Counted from the first letter of the stretch, positions 25,936 through 35,468 are shown. The stretch is 64,000 bases of DNA from Chryseobacterium phosphatilyticum (GCF_002899825.2 NZ_PPED02000003.1:186001-250000); one strand, 5' to 3'. Numbers and translations are program-made. Notes: a model not told the origin generated them from the letters alone.

Positions 25936-28167
25936 TTATGAATCAATTCTTACTTCTATATTTTTATTAATATCTTGTTTCAGAATTTCAACGTATGGAA
26001 TTTCATCTTTTATAATCTTTGTTTTTTTACCATTTATATAAACTTTATTAGCATTTAGTGGAAGCTCAATTCGATATGTTCGATTTATTTCCATACCCTT
26101 GTATCCATTTCCATCTTTCTTTTTTATTTTTATCAAGGCTTTGCGATCTGATTGCTGAGTGTAACTAAGTTTCGTTAATAAATAATTCCCTTTTTTATAA
26201 TCATTACTGACTCCGTCATCTTCATAAAGCTCATAGGTGCCTGTTTTGCCTACAAGCCCTGGGTAACAACGCAAAGTCAGAACACCCGATGTGCTGGCTG
26301 TAGTTCTTTGACTGTATTGCTGTAAGGGAAGAGGTACACCTCCTTTTACATATAATGGAAATGAGTAGATATCTTTTTCTATCAGTTTTTGATCGCCTCC
26401 ATTATATTTTTCATGGGTAGTAATATCATACCAAAGATCTCCCGGTGGAAACCATATAGATTGGGAGGCAACCCAATTTTTTCCTTTTCCCGGAGTCACA
26501 ATTGGCGCTGAAAGAAGAAGATCTCCAAACATGTATTGCTGCTTTTGAGAATAAGCGTTTTCTTCCTCCGGATAATCAATATACAAGCCTCTTACAAGGG
26601 GAAGACTTTGGAAATGGGCTTGATAAACACTGCTGTAAATGTAGGGCATCAGACGTGAACGAAGATGATAAGCTATACGCATAGCTTTCTCTGCCTGTGA
26701 ACCCCATAACCAGGGTCTGCGATCCAGATCCTTATGGTATTCGGAGTGAATACGTAATGCGGCGGTTGTCATTGCAAATTGGGTCCATCGAACATATAAT
26801 TCCGGATCTTTTCCTCCATAAAAACCTCCCACATCATGAGCCCAGAAAAAACATCCTGCATTACTGCTGCTAACGGTAAAAGGAATTTCAAATTTAAGCA
26901 TCTCCCAGGTAGCTCCTGCATCTCCTGAAAATTGTATGGGGGTCCGTTGGCTTCCCCATCCTGCCCATCGACTGAATAACAAGCCCCGTGGATTATTTTT
27001 TTTAGAATGTTCAAAGTATAGATGATTGAGCCATGGTAAATGTTTTAGATTTTTATAACCCGGTACATTAGGCATTATATAATCCTGCTGCCAATCTAGC
27101 CACCAAAAATTTACGCCATTATTTTCATGAGGTTCTAGCGCATACCGGAAAAAATTTTCCATATACTTTTTATTACCGGAATCAAACATGAGCTCTTTTT
27201 TTCCAATAGTATCAGCTTCCATGGCTTTCATAAATTGGGAATAATATTTTTCATGTTTTCTAATTCCGTCATGAGGGTGATCATTTAAAACAACTTTGAT
27301 TTGATCATTTTTTAATGAATTTAATAATTTTTTCGGGTCAGGAATGAGTTCATTATTCCAGGTATAGCCCGTCCATCCATACATTCCGGCGTGTCCCATA
27401 CCGGTTTTTGCTTCTTTTTGGGTATGCCAACCCATATCAATAGCTAATACATCCAAAGGGAAATCATTTTTCTGATAATCTGAGACGATATCCAGAAGAT
27501 CCTGTGAAGTATAATCCCACCACCGGCAATACCAAATACCATGTACATATTTGCGATTCATGGGAATTTCTCCACTTATTTTGGTGAGTGCTTGTAATGC
27601 TGATTTATAATCTTTTCCATATGCAAATAGATACAAATCTCTATAGTGCTCTATAGGACGTTCGTGAATCCATCCATCTTTTATAATTTCTTTACCACTA
27701 TCATCGATAAGCTGCCATCCATTTTTTGATAGAAGTCCCGGATTAGTAGGGACCTCTTTCTCAATGCCATCCAGTGTAGACAGGGCACCTCCAAGATTGG
27801 CATCATCAGTACTGTATATTTTCCATTGGTAATCATTGGGCGTATTGTAAATGGTTGCGGATATATTCATTTGGCTAAATGGTTTACCATCGGCTCTATA
27901 CCTTATTTTCATTCTTTTAGTTTTGATCAGATATATATTATCTTTTTCCTTTTCTATTTCGAAATCAGGAGAAAATTCATTTCTGTTTACAGCAAAAAGG
28001 CTGGGATCATCCACGAACTTTCCATTGAACGCATATTCCATGCGTATTAATTCTGGAGAAATGATGCTAAATCGTGCATTTCCAAGAATCAAAGGATTGG
28101 ATTTTGTTTGTGCAAAAGAGAAAAATAGGAAAGATATTCCCCAAAAAAAGGTCAGCATTTTTTTCAT
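25936..28167 (-). CDS. Glycoside hydrolase family 31 alpha-glucosidase, exported
   Basis: The open frame begins at 28203, but the ATG at 28167 gives a clean signal peptide (MKKMLTFFWGISFLFFSFAQ) and is chosen as the start. The 743-aa product has the GH31 order: an N-terminal beta domain, a TIM barrel with DVLAIDMGWHTQKE, the nucleophile in FWWLDWQQD (D358) and the acid/base in FSGDAGATWE (D416), then beta domains with the SAPIVTPGKGKNWVASQSIW segment. It removes alpha-linked glucose or xylose units from oligosaccharides, probably in the periplasm. It is convergent with the T6SS island and apparently monocistronic. Confidence 0.9.
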   Translation of the reverse strand: MKKMLTFFWGISFLFFSFAQTKSNPLILGNARFSIISPELIRMEYAFNGKFVDDPSLFAVNRNEFSPDFEIEKEKDNIYLIKTKRMKIRYRADGKPFSQMNISATIYNTPNDYQWKIYSTDDANLGGALSTLDGIEKEVPTNPGLLSKNGWQLIDDSGKEIIKDGWIHERPIEHYRDLYLFAYGKDYKSALQALTKISGEIPMNRKYVHGIWYCRWWDYTSQDLLDIVSDYQKNDFPLDVLAIDMGWHTQKEAKTGMGHAGMYGWTGYTWNNELIPDPKKLLNSLKNDQIKVVLNDHPHDGIRKHEKYYSQFMKAMEADTIGKKELMFDSGNKKYMENFFRYALEPHENNGVNFWWLDWQQDYIMPNVPGYKNLKHLPWLNHLYFEHSKKNNPRGLLFSRWAGWGSQRTPIQFSGDAGATWEMLKFEIPFTVSSSNAGCFFWAHDVGGFYGGKDPELYVRWTQFAMTTAALRIHSEYHKDLDRRPWLWGSQAEKAMRIAYHLRSRLMPYIYSSVYQAHFQSLPLVRGLYIDYPEEENAYSQKQQYMFGDLLLSAPIVTPGKGKNWVASQSIWFPPGDLWYDITTHEKYNGGDQKLIEKDIYSFPLYVKGGVPLPLQQYSQRTTASTSGVLTLRCYPGLVGKTGTYELYEDDGVSNDYKKGNYLLTKLSYTQQSDRKALIKIKKKDGNGYKGMEINRTYRIELPLNANKVYINGKKTKIIKDEIPYVEILKQDINKNIEVRIDS

Positions 28168-28450
28168 AGATTTGGTTTTTTGAGACAATCTGATGATTAT
28201 CAATTCAATATTAATTCTTTTTTTTAATACAGCTGAGAGGACTTGAAAAACAATTTTCGTACTATTTTTTCAATAGTCTAAAATTTTTAGTCACATAGAA
28301 AAAAAACATGTTTTTAATTAAAAGCAAGAGTATTTTTAATTAAGAAAACGATTTTTTTTTCCTATGTAATAGTTTGAATATAGATATTTCTGGAAAAAAT
28401 ATTATTGAATTCAAGTAGTGTAGAAAATGTTTTAAATAGTAAATTGTGAT
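28168..28450. other. Noncoding gap, promoter region of the GH31 gene
   Basis: This 283-bp very AT-rich stretch lies between the GH31 start and the end of the acr3-like gene (both on the minus strand). It has long A- and T-runs but I see no clear repeat, RNA gene or terminator. Confidence 0.5.
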
Positions 28451-29482
28451 TTATAAATAATACTTTTGCTTCATCCACAGACTGCCTTTTACCAATAAGA
28501 TAAGCACTGGTACTTCCACTAATGGCCCGACTACTCCAACAAATGCCTGTGGGGAGTGAATTCCGAACACAGCAATTGATACTGCAATAGCTAATTCAAA
28601 GTTATTTCCTGTTGCTGTAAAAGCAATGGAGGCATTTTTATCATAAGGCAAATCAAAGTATTTGTTGATAAAGAAACTCACAAAAAACATTAACACAAAA
28701 TATACTATTAGCGGGACAGCCACTTTTAAAACATCTAATGGTAATTCCAATATTTTATCACCTTTTAGACTGAACATGAGTACGATCGTAAATAAAAGAG
28801 CATATAAAGTAAATGGAGAAATCTCAGGAACAAACTTCCTGTTATACCATTCCAACCCTTTTAGTTTAACTAAAATATATCGGCTTAAAAAACCAGCTAA
28901 AAAAGGAATTCCTAAGTATATCAAAACGCTTTCTGTAACATCGCCCATTGATACAGTTACATTAAAATTTGCCAACCCTAATTTTTCAGGTAAAACATTG
29001 ATAAAAAGCCAAACCATAAAGCTATAACTCAATACTTGAAATATACTGTTCGAAGCCACTAATAATGCTCCATATTCACGATTACCTTTTGCTAAATCAT
29101 TCCAAACAAGCACCATTGCAATACATCTTGCTAAGCCAATAAGAATTAAGCCAATCATGTAATCAGGTTCATCTCTCAGGAAAATGATTGCCAATAAAAA
29201 CATTAAAACTGGACCAATTACCCAATTCAGTAGCAAAGAAATTCCGATTACCTTTTTATCTTGAAAAACTTTAGGTAATAATGAATAATCAACCTTTGCT
29301 AATGGTGGATACATCATGATAATTAAACCAATTGCCAATGGAATATTCGTAGTTCCTATTGATAAGGAATTGATAATTTCAGAAATATTAGGAAATAAGT
29401 ATCCTAAACCAATTCCAAAAAACATTGCCAGGAATATCCACAAAGTAAGGAATCTATCAAGAAATTTTAATTTTGGTTGCAT
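28451..29482 (-). CDS. acr3: Arsenite efflux transporter, Acr3 family
   Basis: The 343-aa product has ten hydrophobic segments. It has the conserved Acr3 motif [20 protein letters not shown] with the essential-type cysteine (about residue 121), and [18 protein letters not shown] near the C-terminus. Acr3 proteins pump arsenite out across the inner membrane. The gene is the last of the arsR-DUF6428-arsC-acr3 order, 13 bp after the reductase gene, and is expected to be induced by arsenite through ArsR. Confidence 0.94.
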   Translation of the reverse strand: MQPKLKFLDRFLTLWIFLAMFFGIGLGYLFPNISEIINSLSIGTTNIPLAIGLIIMMYPPLAKVDYSLLPKVFQDKKVIGISLLLNWVIGPVLMFLLAIIFLRDEPDYMIGLILIGLARCIAMVLVWNDLAKGNREYGALLVASNSIFQVLSYSFMVWLFINVLPEKLGLANFNVTVSMGDVTESVLIYLGIPFLAGFLSRYILVKLKGLEWYNRKFVPEISPFTLYALLFTIVLMFSLKGDKILELPLDVLKVAVPLIVYFVLMFFVSFFINKYFDLPYDKNASIAFTATGNNFELAIAVSIAVFGIHSPQAFVGVVGPLVEVPVLILLVKGSLWMKQKYYL

Positions 29483-29495
29483 TACGTTTCTTTAA

Positions 29496-30113
29496 TCAAT
29501 TCTTATTTTTTATCTGTGAAAAGACATAGAACATCTCAGCACCTATTTGTAAACTTCTTTCATTATAAACTTTTGTTTGTTCCGGCGTATCATCAGACAT
29601 TTTTGGGTCTTCAAAAGTAATAGTGATGCGTTTGTCAGCTCCTGCTATAAAAGGACAGCCTCCGTCTGCCTGGGAGCAAGTCATAATTGCAGCAAAGCCA
29701 TAAGTAGGATTAAAAGAACTGTCGTATTTTTTAGAAAAGCCTATGATTGGGTGTTTGCTCTCATCAAATTTTATAGCATATACAGGATTTTCTGTATTAG
29801 AAATTTTTATAATTAAAAGTCCTTGGTCTTCCAATGTCTTTACAACTTTTGGAAACATTGCAGTTTCTTCTGTTCCTCCTGAATAACAAGTTACATTCGG
29901 TAAACCATAATAAGCACTTGCAACCTGTGCCCAAACCTGTGCCAAATGGCTTCTTCTTGAATTATGAGTGCAAATAAAGTTAATAGTTACTTCCTTTTGT
30001 TCTTCCAATCGTTTCTGGATAAAATCAACCAACGGTGCTAATATTGTTTTTCTATCTTCGCTGATTTCATGATTTTTCAGTAATTCTATTGTTTGCAATA
30101 GTTTCGAATACAT
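29496..30113 (-). CDS. Arsenate reductase of the low-molecular-weight tyrosine phosphatase type
   Basis: The 205-aa product has the phosphatase loop INFICTHNSRRSHLAQ, a CX5R signature with C48, after a ~40-residue helical N-terminus. It has further conserved parts GGTEETAMFP and CSQADGGCPF. The family reduces arsenate to arsenite, which Acr3 then exports. In Bacteroidota it is a common member of ars operons and is often named protein-tyrosine-phosphatase. Electron donor (thioredoxin or other) is not visible from sequence. Confidence 0.87.
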   Translation of the reverse strand: MYSKLLQTIELLKNHEISEDRKTILAPLVDFIQKRLEEQKEVTINFICTHNSRRSHLAQVWAQVASAYYGLPNVTCYSGGTEETAMFPKVVKTLEDQGLLIIKISNTENPVYAIKFDESKHPIIGFSKKYDSSFNPTYGFAAIMTCSQADGGCPFIAGADKRITITFEDPKMSDDTPEQTKVYNERSLQIGAEMFYVFSQIKNKN

Positions 30114-30139
30114 AGTTTATTGAATTTGATTTATTGAAT

Positions 30140-30613
30140 TTAGCAACACCCGGAATTTGGGATACAACATGAAGATTGATTAGTAGAAAGCTCAGATAGG
30201 CTTATTTTTTGTTTTTCTTCAGGAATCCCACAAGCATCCTGAGCCAGGCAAGCGGTTGTTTTGTTTTTAAGAACAAAAGCTTTCCCGTTAAAATCTAAAT
30301 CATATTTTCCAATCGTGAGGTTTTGATATTCAACTTCAATTTCACCATCTTCAATCCCTAATTTTTCTTCTGAAAGCTTAATAATATTTAAAAGTTTTAT
30401 AGGTTTTAAACGATGTTCAAAATCATTAGCGTTCCATAATTGAAAGTTTACTACTTTTTCATTTCTCACAGTTCCGCCACAATCAATAAAATGTTTTGTC
30501 ACAGTTCCTACTTCTGTAACATGAAAATGTTCAGGAACAAAGGTTCCGTTTTCTAATTGAAACTCAACATTATTTAACGCAGCTAAGATTTCTTTGATTT
30601 CAGATAATTTCAT
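30140..30613 (-). CDS. DUF6428 family ars-operon protein
   Basis: This 157-aa soluble protein has HFHVTEVGTVTKHFIDCGG near residue 30 and ends in a cysteine-rich tail (NQSSCCIPNSGCC). Proteins of this type recur in ars operons of Bacteroidota. The cysteine tail suggests arsenite or metal binding, but the function is not established. It is preceded by a copy of the 14-bp element also found before arsR, so it may have its own ArsR-controlled promoter. Confidence 0.75.
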   Translation of the reverse strand: MKLSEIKEILAALNNVEFQLENGTFVPEHFHVTEVGTVTKHFIDCGGTVRNEKVVNFQLWNANDFEHRLKPIKLLNIIKLSEEKLGIEDGEIEVEYQNLTIGKYDLDFNGKAFVLKNKTTACLAQDACGIPEEKQKISLSELSTNQSSCCIPNSGCC

Positions 30614-30638
30614 ATTTTTTTATTTATCGTTTAAATGC

Positions 30639-30652
30639 AATATTGCGATATA
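30639..30652. promoter_or_regulatory. Probable ArsR binding site in front of the DUF6428-arsC-acr3 genes
   Basis: AATATTGCGATATA lies 26-39 bp upstream of the DUF6428 start. It is the exact reverse complement of the element at 31011-31024 before arsR, and is itself an imperfect palindrome, as expected for a dimeric ArsR. Confidence 0.65.
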
Positions 30653-30671
30653 TTTGTTTAAAAAAAACGCT

Positions 30672-30998
30672 TTAACAGCATTTCTGATTTGTAGTGGTTA
30701 GAATTATATTTGAAAAATAATCTTTCAGGATTCCAAAAGTTTTTTCATCAATACAGTAGCAAATCGAAGTTCCTTCAATATTCCCTTTAATAAGACCTGC
30801 ATTCTTCAATTCTTTCAAATGTTGAGAAACTGTTGCTTGTGCCAATGGAAGTTCATTAACGATGTCACCACAGATACACGTATTTACTTTTAGCAGATAT
30901 TCAATAATAGCAATTCTGGCAGGATGCCCTAATGCTTTTGCAATTACAGCGATCCTGTTTTGTTGATCTGTAAAGTGATCTGTTTTTGTTGCACCCAT
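30672..30998 (-). CDS. arsR: ArsR-family metalloregulator
   Basis: The 108-aa winged-helix protein has ALGHPARIAIIEYLLKV and CICGDIVNELPLAQATVSQHL. The latter places the ArsR-type cysteine pair (CxCxD-like, about residues 42-44) in the DNA-recognition helix region. A CC pair also ends the protein. It should repress the ars genes until arsenite binds. It is the first gene of the operon, and both the operator-like element in its own promoter and a copy before the next gene support autoregulation. Confidence 0.9.
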   Translation of the reverse strand: MGATKTDHFTDQQNRIAVIAKALGHPARIAIIEYLLKVNTCICGDIVNELPLAQATVSQHLKELKNAGLIKGNIEGTSICYCIDEKTFGILKDYFSNIILTTTNQKCC

Positions 30999-31010
30999 AA
31001 CTGGAATAAT

Positions 31011-31024
31011 TATATCGCAATATT
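31011..31024. promoter_or_regulatory. Probable ArsR binding site before arsR
   Basis: TATATCGCAATATT lies 13-26 bp upstream of the arsR start and is repeated in inverted orientation at 30639-30652. No other copy was noticed near unrelated genes. Confidence 0.65.
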
Positions 31025-31103
31025 ACGATTAAATATTGAGAACAAAAAATTTATTTAAACTTTTTATACGATAGTCAATGAGATAGCATGAGATAGGAAA
31101 ATA

Positions 31104-31137
31104 AAATCCCTGCAAACAGTGTTTACAGGGATTTTTG
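31104..31137 (-). terminator. Terminator after tRNA-Leu
   Basis: The hairpin AAATCCCTG...CAGGGATTT has T-rich sequence on both sides and lies just after the tRNA 3' end on the minus strand. Confidence 0.75.
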
Positions 31138-31217
31138 TACCCAGGACCGGGATCGAACCGGTACTCCTAAGAACTGGTGTTTGAGACCAGCGCGTCTACC
31201 AATTCCGCCACCTGGGC
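31138..31217 (-). tRNA. tRNA-Leu(CAA)
   Basis: The reverse complement folds as a class II tRNA. The acceptor stem is GCCCAGG/CCTGGGT, followed by a D arm GGCGGAATTGGTAGACGC. The anticodon stem-loop CTGGT-CTCAAAC-ACCAG has anticodon CAA (codon UUG). There is a short variable arm (TTCTTAGGAGT) and a T arm ACCGG-TTCGATC-CCGGT. CCA is not encoded. Total length is about 80 nt, with the discriminator at 31138. Confidence 0.94.
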
Positions 31218-31310
31218 TTGATGTTGAATTCAAACGTGATGTTTGTTTCAAATTGGTGTGCAAATATAGGAACTTTTTTCAATGTTCAAAAGCTTTTTGA
31301 AGAAAAAATT

Positions 31311-32078
31311 TTAAAAATTAATTTCCAAACCATCGTAGGCAAGGTGCATACCGGACGGAAGCTGCTTATCTTCAATATCATGCAGCCCCAGATGATGACT
31401 GATATGAGTTAAAAATAATTTTTTAGGTTGCAGTTCTTCAAAGAGCTTAATCACATCCGGAAGGATAAAATGGGCCGGATGCGGATCAAATTTTCTGATA
31501 CAGTTTAAAATTAATACATCAAGACCCTTCAGTTTTTCCTTTTCTGTTTCCGAAATAAAACCGGCATCTGTAATATAAGCAAGCTTTTTGAACTTATATC
31601 CAAACACGGTAATTTTATAGTGAATCACTTCCACGGGAGTGATTTCAGTATCAAGGACATTGAAAGGTTTATTCTCAATTTCATGAAGTTCAAAAGCTGG
31701 GGCTCCCGGATATCTGACATCCGTAAATGCATACGGAAAACGATTTTTTATCTCCCCTGCTACTCTTGAATAGCAATATAAAGGAACATCTTTTCCACTT
31801 TTAAAAATAAGGGGACGCATGTCATCAAGCCCGATTACATGATCATTATGCTCATGGGTAATCAGGGTGATGTCTACAGTATGTTCGTGATTAACAAGCA
31901 TCTGCTGCCTGAAATCCGGGCCGCAGTCGATGAGTATTTTTTTATTTTCTTCCGTCGTAACCATCACAGAAGAACGTAAACGATTGTCTTTGGGATTTTC
32001 AGAAGTACACACTTCACATGTACAGCCTATAACGGGTACACCTTGCGAAGTACCGGTTCCTAAAAATTTCAACTTCAT
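31311..32078 (-). CDS. MBL-fold metallo-hydrolase (PhnP-like)
   Basis: The frame is open from 32126, but the ATG at 32078 (MKLKFLGTGTSQGVPVIGC) is the likely start: the usual family N-terminus begins here and the longer start would crowd the divergent gene at 32133. The 255-aa product shows the metallo-beta-lactamase motifs THEHNDHVIGLDD, then YITDAG and LTHISHHLGLHD. A cysteine-containing entry GVPVIGCTCEVC resembles PhnP cyclic phosphodiesterases. The natural substrate is unknown. Confidence 0.87.
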   Translation of the reverse strand: MKLKFLGTGTSQGVPVIGCTCEVCTSENPKDNRLRSSVMVTTEENKKILIDCGPDFRQQMLVNHEHTVDITLITHEHNDHVIGLDDMRPLIFKSGKDVPLYCYSRVAGEIKNRFPYAFTDVRYPGAPAFELHEIENKPFNVLDTEITPVEVIHYKITVFGYKFKKLAYITDAGFISETEKEKLKGLDVLILNCIRKFDPHPAHFILPDVIKLFEELQPKKLFLTHISHHLGLHDIEDKQLPSGMHLAYDGLEINF

Positions 32079-32132
32079 TTTGTTTTGAGGTTGGTTTAAT
32101 TTTGGTAAATTTACAAAAAATTTCATGTCCTA

Positions 32133-33560
32133 ATGTATCAGAAACTAACTCCCAAACAAAAAGCATTAACAATTAATCTAGATCCTACTATTTATGGTAC
32201 TTTCGCAGAAATTGGAGCAGGGCAGGAGACTGTTCGTCACTTTTTTAGAGCAGGGGGGGCTTCCGGTACGATTGCTAAGGCAATGTCTGCTTATGACAAA
32301 GATTTTAGTGATGCAATCTACGGAAAGGAAGTAAAAAACAGGTATGTTACCCAGAACAGACTTCGTAAAATGCTCCGCTATGAGGTAGCATTGATTGAAG
32401 AAAGAATTTCAAGGGATAATAATCCTGATAGGAAATTTTTCTCCTATGCCAATACGGTTACCACCATCAATTTTGATAAGACGGTAAAAGGCCACGGCTG
32501 GGTAGGAATCCGTTTTCAAACTAAAGAAAATGAAGATTACAACGAGATCGTCATCCACGTAAAATTCAAAGAAAATGATGCAACCTTACAGCAGGAAACC
32601 TTAGGAAACCTTGGAGTAAACCTTATCTTCGGAGCTTTCAATTACTTTGACAACCCAAGAACTCTGGTTGAATCATTATATGACGATGTGGCAAAAGACA
32701 ATCTTGAGATTGATATGATTGATTTCAGCGGACCTGCTTTTGCGTATGTTGACAACAGGTTGATGTCACTTCAGTTAGTGAAAAACGGAATGACAGATGC
32801 TGTAATTTTCAATTCTCAGGGGAGTAATATGCTTCCGGCAGATATATTGTACAAGAGAAATATTTTTGCAGTAAGAGGGAGTTTCAGACCGGTAACGAAA
32901 GTGAATATTGACATGCTTCAGAACGGTTTGGATATGTTCTTAAAAGATGCCATCTGTACCCATGAAGAAACAGAGGTCCTTATTGAGATTACCATTTCAA
33001 ACCTGAGGGCGGATGGAGATATTGACGAGAGGGACTTCCTCGACAGAGTAGATATTTTAGGTAAACTGGGATATACTGTTATTATTTCAAACTTCTCAGA
33101 ATACTATAGACTGATAGATTATTTTGCATCATATACTGGTGGAGATATCGGAGTTGCAATGGGGGTAAATAACCTGTTGATGGTATTTGATGAGAAATAT
33201 TATAAAGACTTATCGGGAGGAATTCTGGAAGCATTCGGTAAATTCTTCAGAAACGGAATGAGAGTGTATCTGTATCCGTATAAAGACCCTGAAACTCATC
33301 AGTTATTAGACTCTTCCAACCTTAAGGTAGAGGAAAATCTTAAAGAATTGTATAAATATTTCAAGCGCAACAATCGTATTGTAGACATAACCAACTATAA
33401 TCCGGAGTTTTTGGAAATTTATTCAAGAGAAATATTAAGAAAAATTGCAGGCTGTGTTAAAGGCTGGGAAACCCAGGTTCCGGAAGGTGTTGCAGAAATG
33501 ATTAAAGAACGTGGAATGTTTGGATATAAAGAAGAACTTTCCCTAAAACAATTCTCTTAA
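32133..33560 (+). CDS. Conserved 475-aa cytoplasmic protein of unknown function
   Basis: This soluble protein has no signal peptide. It begins MYQKLTPKQKALTINLDPTI and contains AEIGAGQETVRHFFRAGGAS (about 25-45) and a long, well-conserved-looking core (FSGPAFAYVDNRLMSLQLVK; IISNFSEYYRLIDYFASYTG). I recall close relatives in Bacteroidota that databases sometimes label TonB-dependent receptor or nucleotidyltransferase. Neither fits: there is no export signal, plug or barrel. It lies 12 bp before msrC-like and is probably co-transcribed with it. Confidence 0.8.
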   Translation: MYQKLTPKQKALTINLDPTIYGTFAEIGAGQETVRHFFRAGGASGTIAKAMSAYDKDFSDAIYGKEVKNRYVTQNRLRKMLRYEVALIEERISRDNNPDRKFFSYANTVTTINFDKTVKGHGWVGIRFQTKENEDYNEIVIHVKFKENDATLQQETLGNLGVNLIFGAFNYFDNPRTLVESLYDDVAKDNLEIDMIDFSGPAFAYVDNRLMSLQLVKNGMTDAVIFNSQGSNMLPADILYKRNIFAVRGSFRPVTKVNIDMLQNGLDMFLKDAICTHEETEVLIEITISNLRADGDIDERDFLDRVDILGKLGYTVIISNFSEYYRLIDYFASYTGGDIGVAMGVNNLLMVFDEKYYKDLSGGILEAFGKFFRNGMRVYLYPYKDPETHQLLDSSNLKVEENLKELYKYFKRNNRIVDITNYNPEFLEIYSREILRKIAGCVKGWETQVPEGVAEMIKERGMFGYKEELSLKQFS

Positions 33561-33572
33561 AAAATAAATATA

Positions 33573-34022
33573 ATGTCAGAATTAAAGAAAAGACTTTCCT
33601 CAATTCTTGAAAGTCCCAAGCATAATACAGAAGAAAAACTTGAAAAAGTTTGTCACTTGTTGGATCAGGAAATTTCTTATTTCAACTGGACAGGTTTTTA
33701 TTTCAAAAACGGAGATAAAGACGAATTGATTCTGGGGCCATACGTAGGAGCTCCTACAGATCACACAATCATTCCGTATGGAAAGGGAATTTGTGGCCAG
33801 GTAGCGGTTTCCAATGAAACTTTCGTTGTTCCTGATGTACATGAAGAAAGCAATTATTTAAGCTGCTCAATTGATACAAAAGCAGAAATTGTAGTTCCGA
33901 TATTTAAAGACGGGAAGAATATTGGTCAGATCGATATCGATTCTCATACCATCGATCCTTTTACAACAGAAGATCGTGAATTATTGGAGTGGCTTTGTAA
34001 TGAGGTTTCCAAGATTTTGTAA
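33573..34022 (+). CDS. msrC: GAF-domain free methionine-(R)-sulfoxide reductase
   Basis: The 149-aa single GAF domain matches fRMsr in length and motifs: FNWTGFYF, LGPYVGAPTDHTIIPYGKGICGQ with C74, VPDVHEESNYLSCSIDTKAEIVVPI with C98 (split for length: VPDVHEESNYLSC, then AEIVVPI), and QIDIDSH. The two cysteines match the reductive pair of the family. It reduces free Met-R-sulfoxide in the cytoplasm. A terminator follows at 34046. Confidence 0.88.
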   Translation: MSELKKRLSSILESPKHNTEEKLEKVCHLLDQEISYFNWTGFYFKNGDKDELILGPYVGAPTDHTIIPYGKGICGQVAVSNETFVVPDVHEESNYLSCSIDTKAEIVVPIFKDGKNIGQIDIDSHTIDPFTTEDRELLEWLCNEVSKIL

Positions 34023-34045
34023 TCGAAGTTTAGTAAGAATAAATA

Positions 34046-34079
34046 AAAAAACTCCGGCTTTTCCAGCTGGAGTTTTTTA
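34046..34079 (+). terminator. Terminator after the fRMsr gene
   Basis: The hairpin AAAAACTCCGGCT...AGCTGGAGTTTTTT has a T-run on the plus strand. It may also work for the cupin gene from the other side. Confidence 0.8.
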
Positions 34080-34117
34080 TGAATATAAGTCGCTTTGTAA
34101 GAATGATTTTCTGGAGA

Positions 34118-34585
34118 TTACGGATTATTGGTCGTGATGACAAACAGGATTAGAGGCTCATCTCCGGTATTTTCAATAGAATGATAGCCTATTGAGTTGA
34201 TGGCTGTAATATCCCCTTTTTGCAATACTTTTTTGCGTATTGATCCTTGTTCTCCGCTTCTTTCACGATACTCTCCGGTTCCATGGACGACAACATATAA
34301 TTCTTGCTCATTTCTCGTATTATGAGTGTGAAATCCCGATTCATCCCCTTTATTCAGTAAAACCATATAAGCTGCCAGACGATTATTCGCCAGCTCCTTC
34401 TGATCAAACATTTGTATCAGATATACCGTGCCGTTGCCACCATACATGTTTTCACGTTTATCTATGCGGGTGATGGTTCTTTCCTCCTTTTCAAATGCCA
34501 TGACATACAGGCGAATATGTTTTGAAACCTCCTGTATAACATGATCAAATTCTGCTCCTTCAGACAATATAATGGTACCGGACAT
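34118..34585 (-). CDS. Cupin-domain protein
   Basis: The 155-aa product is a small beta-barrel cupin. The metal-binding first motif reads HTHNTRNEQELYVVVHGTGEYRE (split as HTHNTRNEQELYVVVHG and TGEYRE), and the second is GDITAINSIGYHSIENTGDEP. It has the expected histidine/glutamate ligands. Cupins include many enzymes and sugar-binding regulators, so the function stays open. It appears to be a single-gene unit. Confidence 0.8.
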   Translation of the reverse strand: MSGTIILSEGAEFDHVIQEVSKHIRLYVMAFEKEERTITRIDKRENMYGGNGTVYLIQMFDQKELANNRLAAYMVLLNKGDESGFHTHNTRNEQELYVVVHGTGEYRERSGEQGSIRKKVLQKGDITAINSIGYHSIENTGDEPLILFVITTNNP

Positions 34586-34730
34586 GTGTTAAATATTAAT
34601 GTAAATAATTAAAATTCAATGTACCAAAAATCAGACAAAAAGACAAGTATATTTTCTATTAAAGTCTAAGTAAAAGAGATCTTAATTTTTTAGATAATAA
34701 GAAAATTTCGGACTTGTGTGTTGAAAAATA

Positions 34731-35468
34731 TCAGATCTGCATTGAGTGTATTTCTTCCCGCAATTCCTTAAAGTAATTTTCGCATTTTGCAATATGAGTT
34801 CCATACCAGGAAAAAGCTTCACCGTCTACGATCATAATTTTTTTATCAGGATAAAAAGATTTCAATTCTTCAATATGTTTTTCTTTAAATGGAAACGGCT
34901 CGGAAGAAAGCATAATAACATCTGTGTCAGCAAGATCTTCTGTTGTGATGACCGGGTAACGTGTTTTATCTTTGAAAATATTCTCAAAACCAATTTCTGC
35001 TAAAATTTTGTGGATGAAAGTATCTGAACCAATTGTCATATAGGGATTTTTCCAGATGAGATAGGCGGCTTTTACCTTTGTTTCAAGTTTGGCGTGATGG
35101 AGAATATCGTAAATTTTAAGATTGAAAAGTTGAGCTCTTTCTTCCTTTCCCAAGAGTTTTCCAAGGTTTTTTAACAGGTAATAATTATCTTCAACCGTTT
35201 CTATATTGGTTACCGTAACCTTGAATTCACCCATTAAAGCTTCAACTTGTTCCTTTACATTTTCTTCTTTATTAGCAAGAATAAGATCAGGTTGTAAAGC
35301 TTTTATTTTTTCAATATTGATATTCTTTGTTCCGCCGATAATGGGTACATTTTTTATTTTATCTTTTGGGTGAATGCAGAATTTTGTTCTTCCTACAATT
35401 TCGTGTTCACTCAGTCCAAGATCAAATAAAGCTTCGGTAATAGAAGGTACAAGAGATACAATTTTCAT
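34731..35468 (-). CDS. Periplasmic-binding-protein-like metal/cobalamin receptor (BtuF/TroA type) without signal peptide
   Basis: The 245-aa product starts MKIVSLVPSITEALFDLGLS and shows the helical-backbone metal-receptor pattern: GGTKNINIEKIKALQPDLIL, then WKNPYMTIGSDTFIHKILAEIGFENIF, split here, and AFSWYGTHI near the end. BtuF-type proteins deliver corrinoids or chelated metals to ABC importers. This one lacks an export signal, as many Bacteroidota relatives do, so it may work in the cytoplasm. A cobalamin gene set lies 23 kb away at 58562, but a link is only suggestive. Confidence 0.78.
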   Translation of the reverse strand: MKIVSLVPSITEALFDLGLSEHEIVGRTKFCIHPKDKIKNVPIIGGTKNINIEKIKALQPDLILANKEENVKEQVEALMGEFKVTVTNIETVEDNYYLLKNLGKLLGKEERAQLFNLKIYDILHHAKLETKVKAAYLIWKNPYMTIGSDTFIHKILAEIGFENIFKDKTRYPVITTEDLADTDVIMLSSEPFPFKEKHIEELKSFYPDKKIMIVDGEAFSWYGTHIAKCENYFKELREEIHSMQI

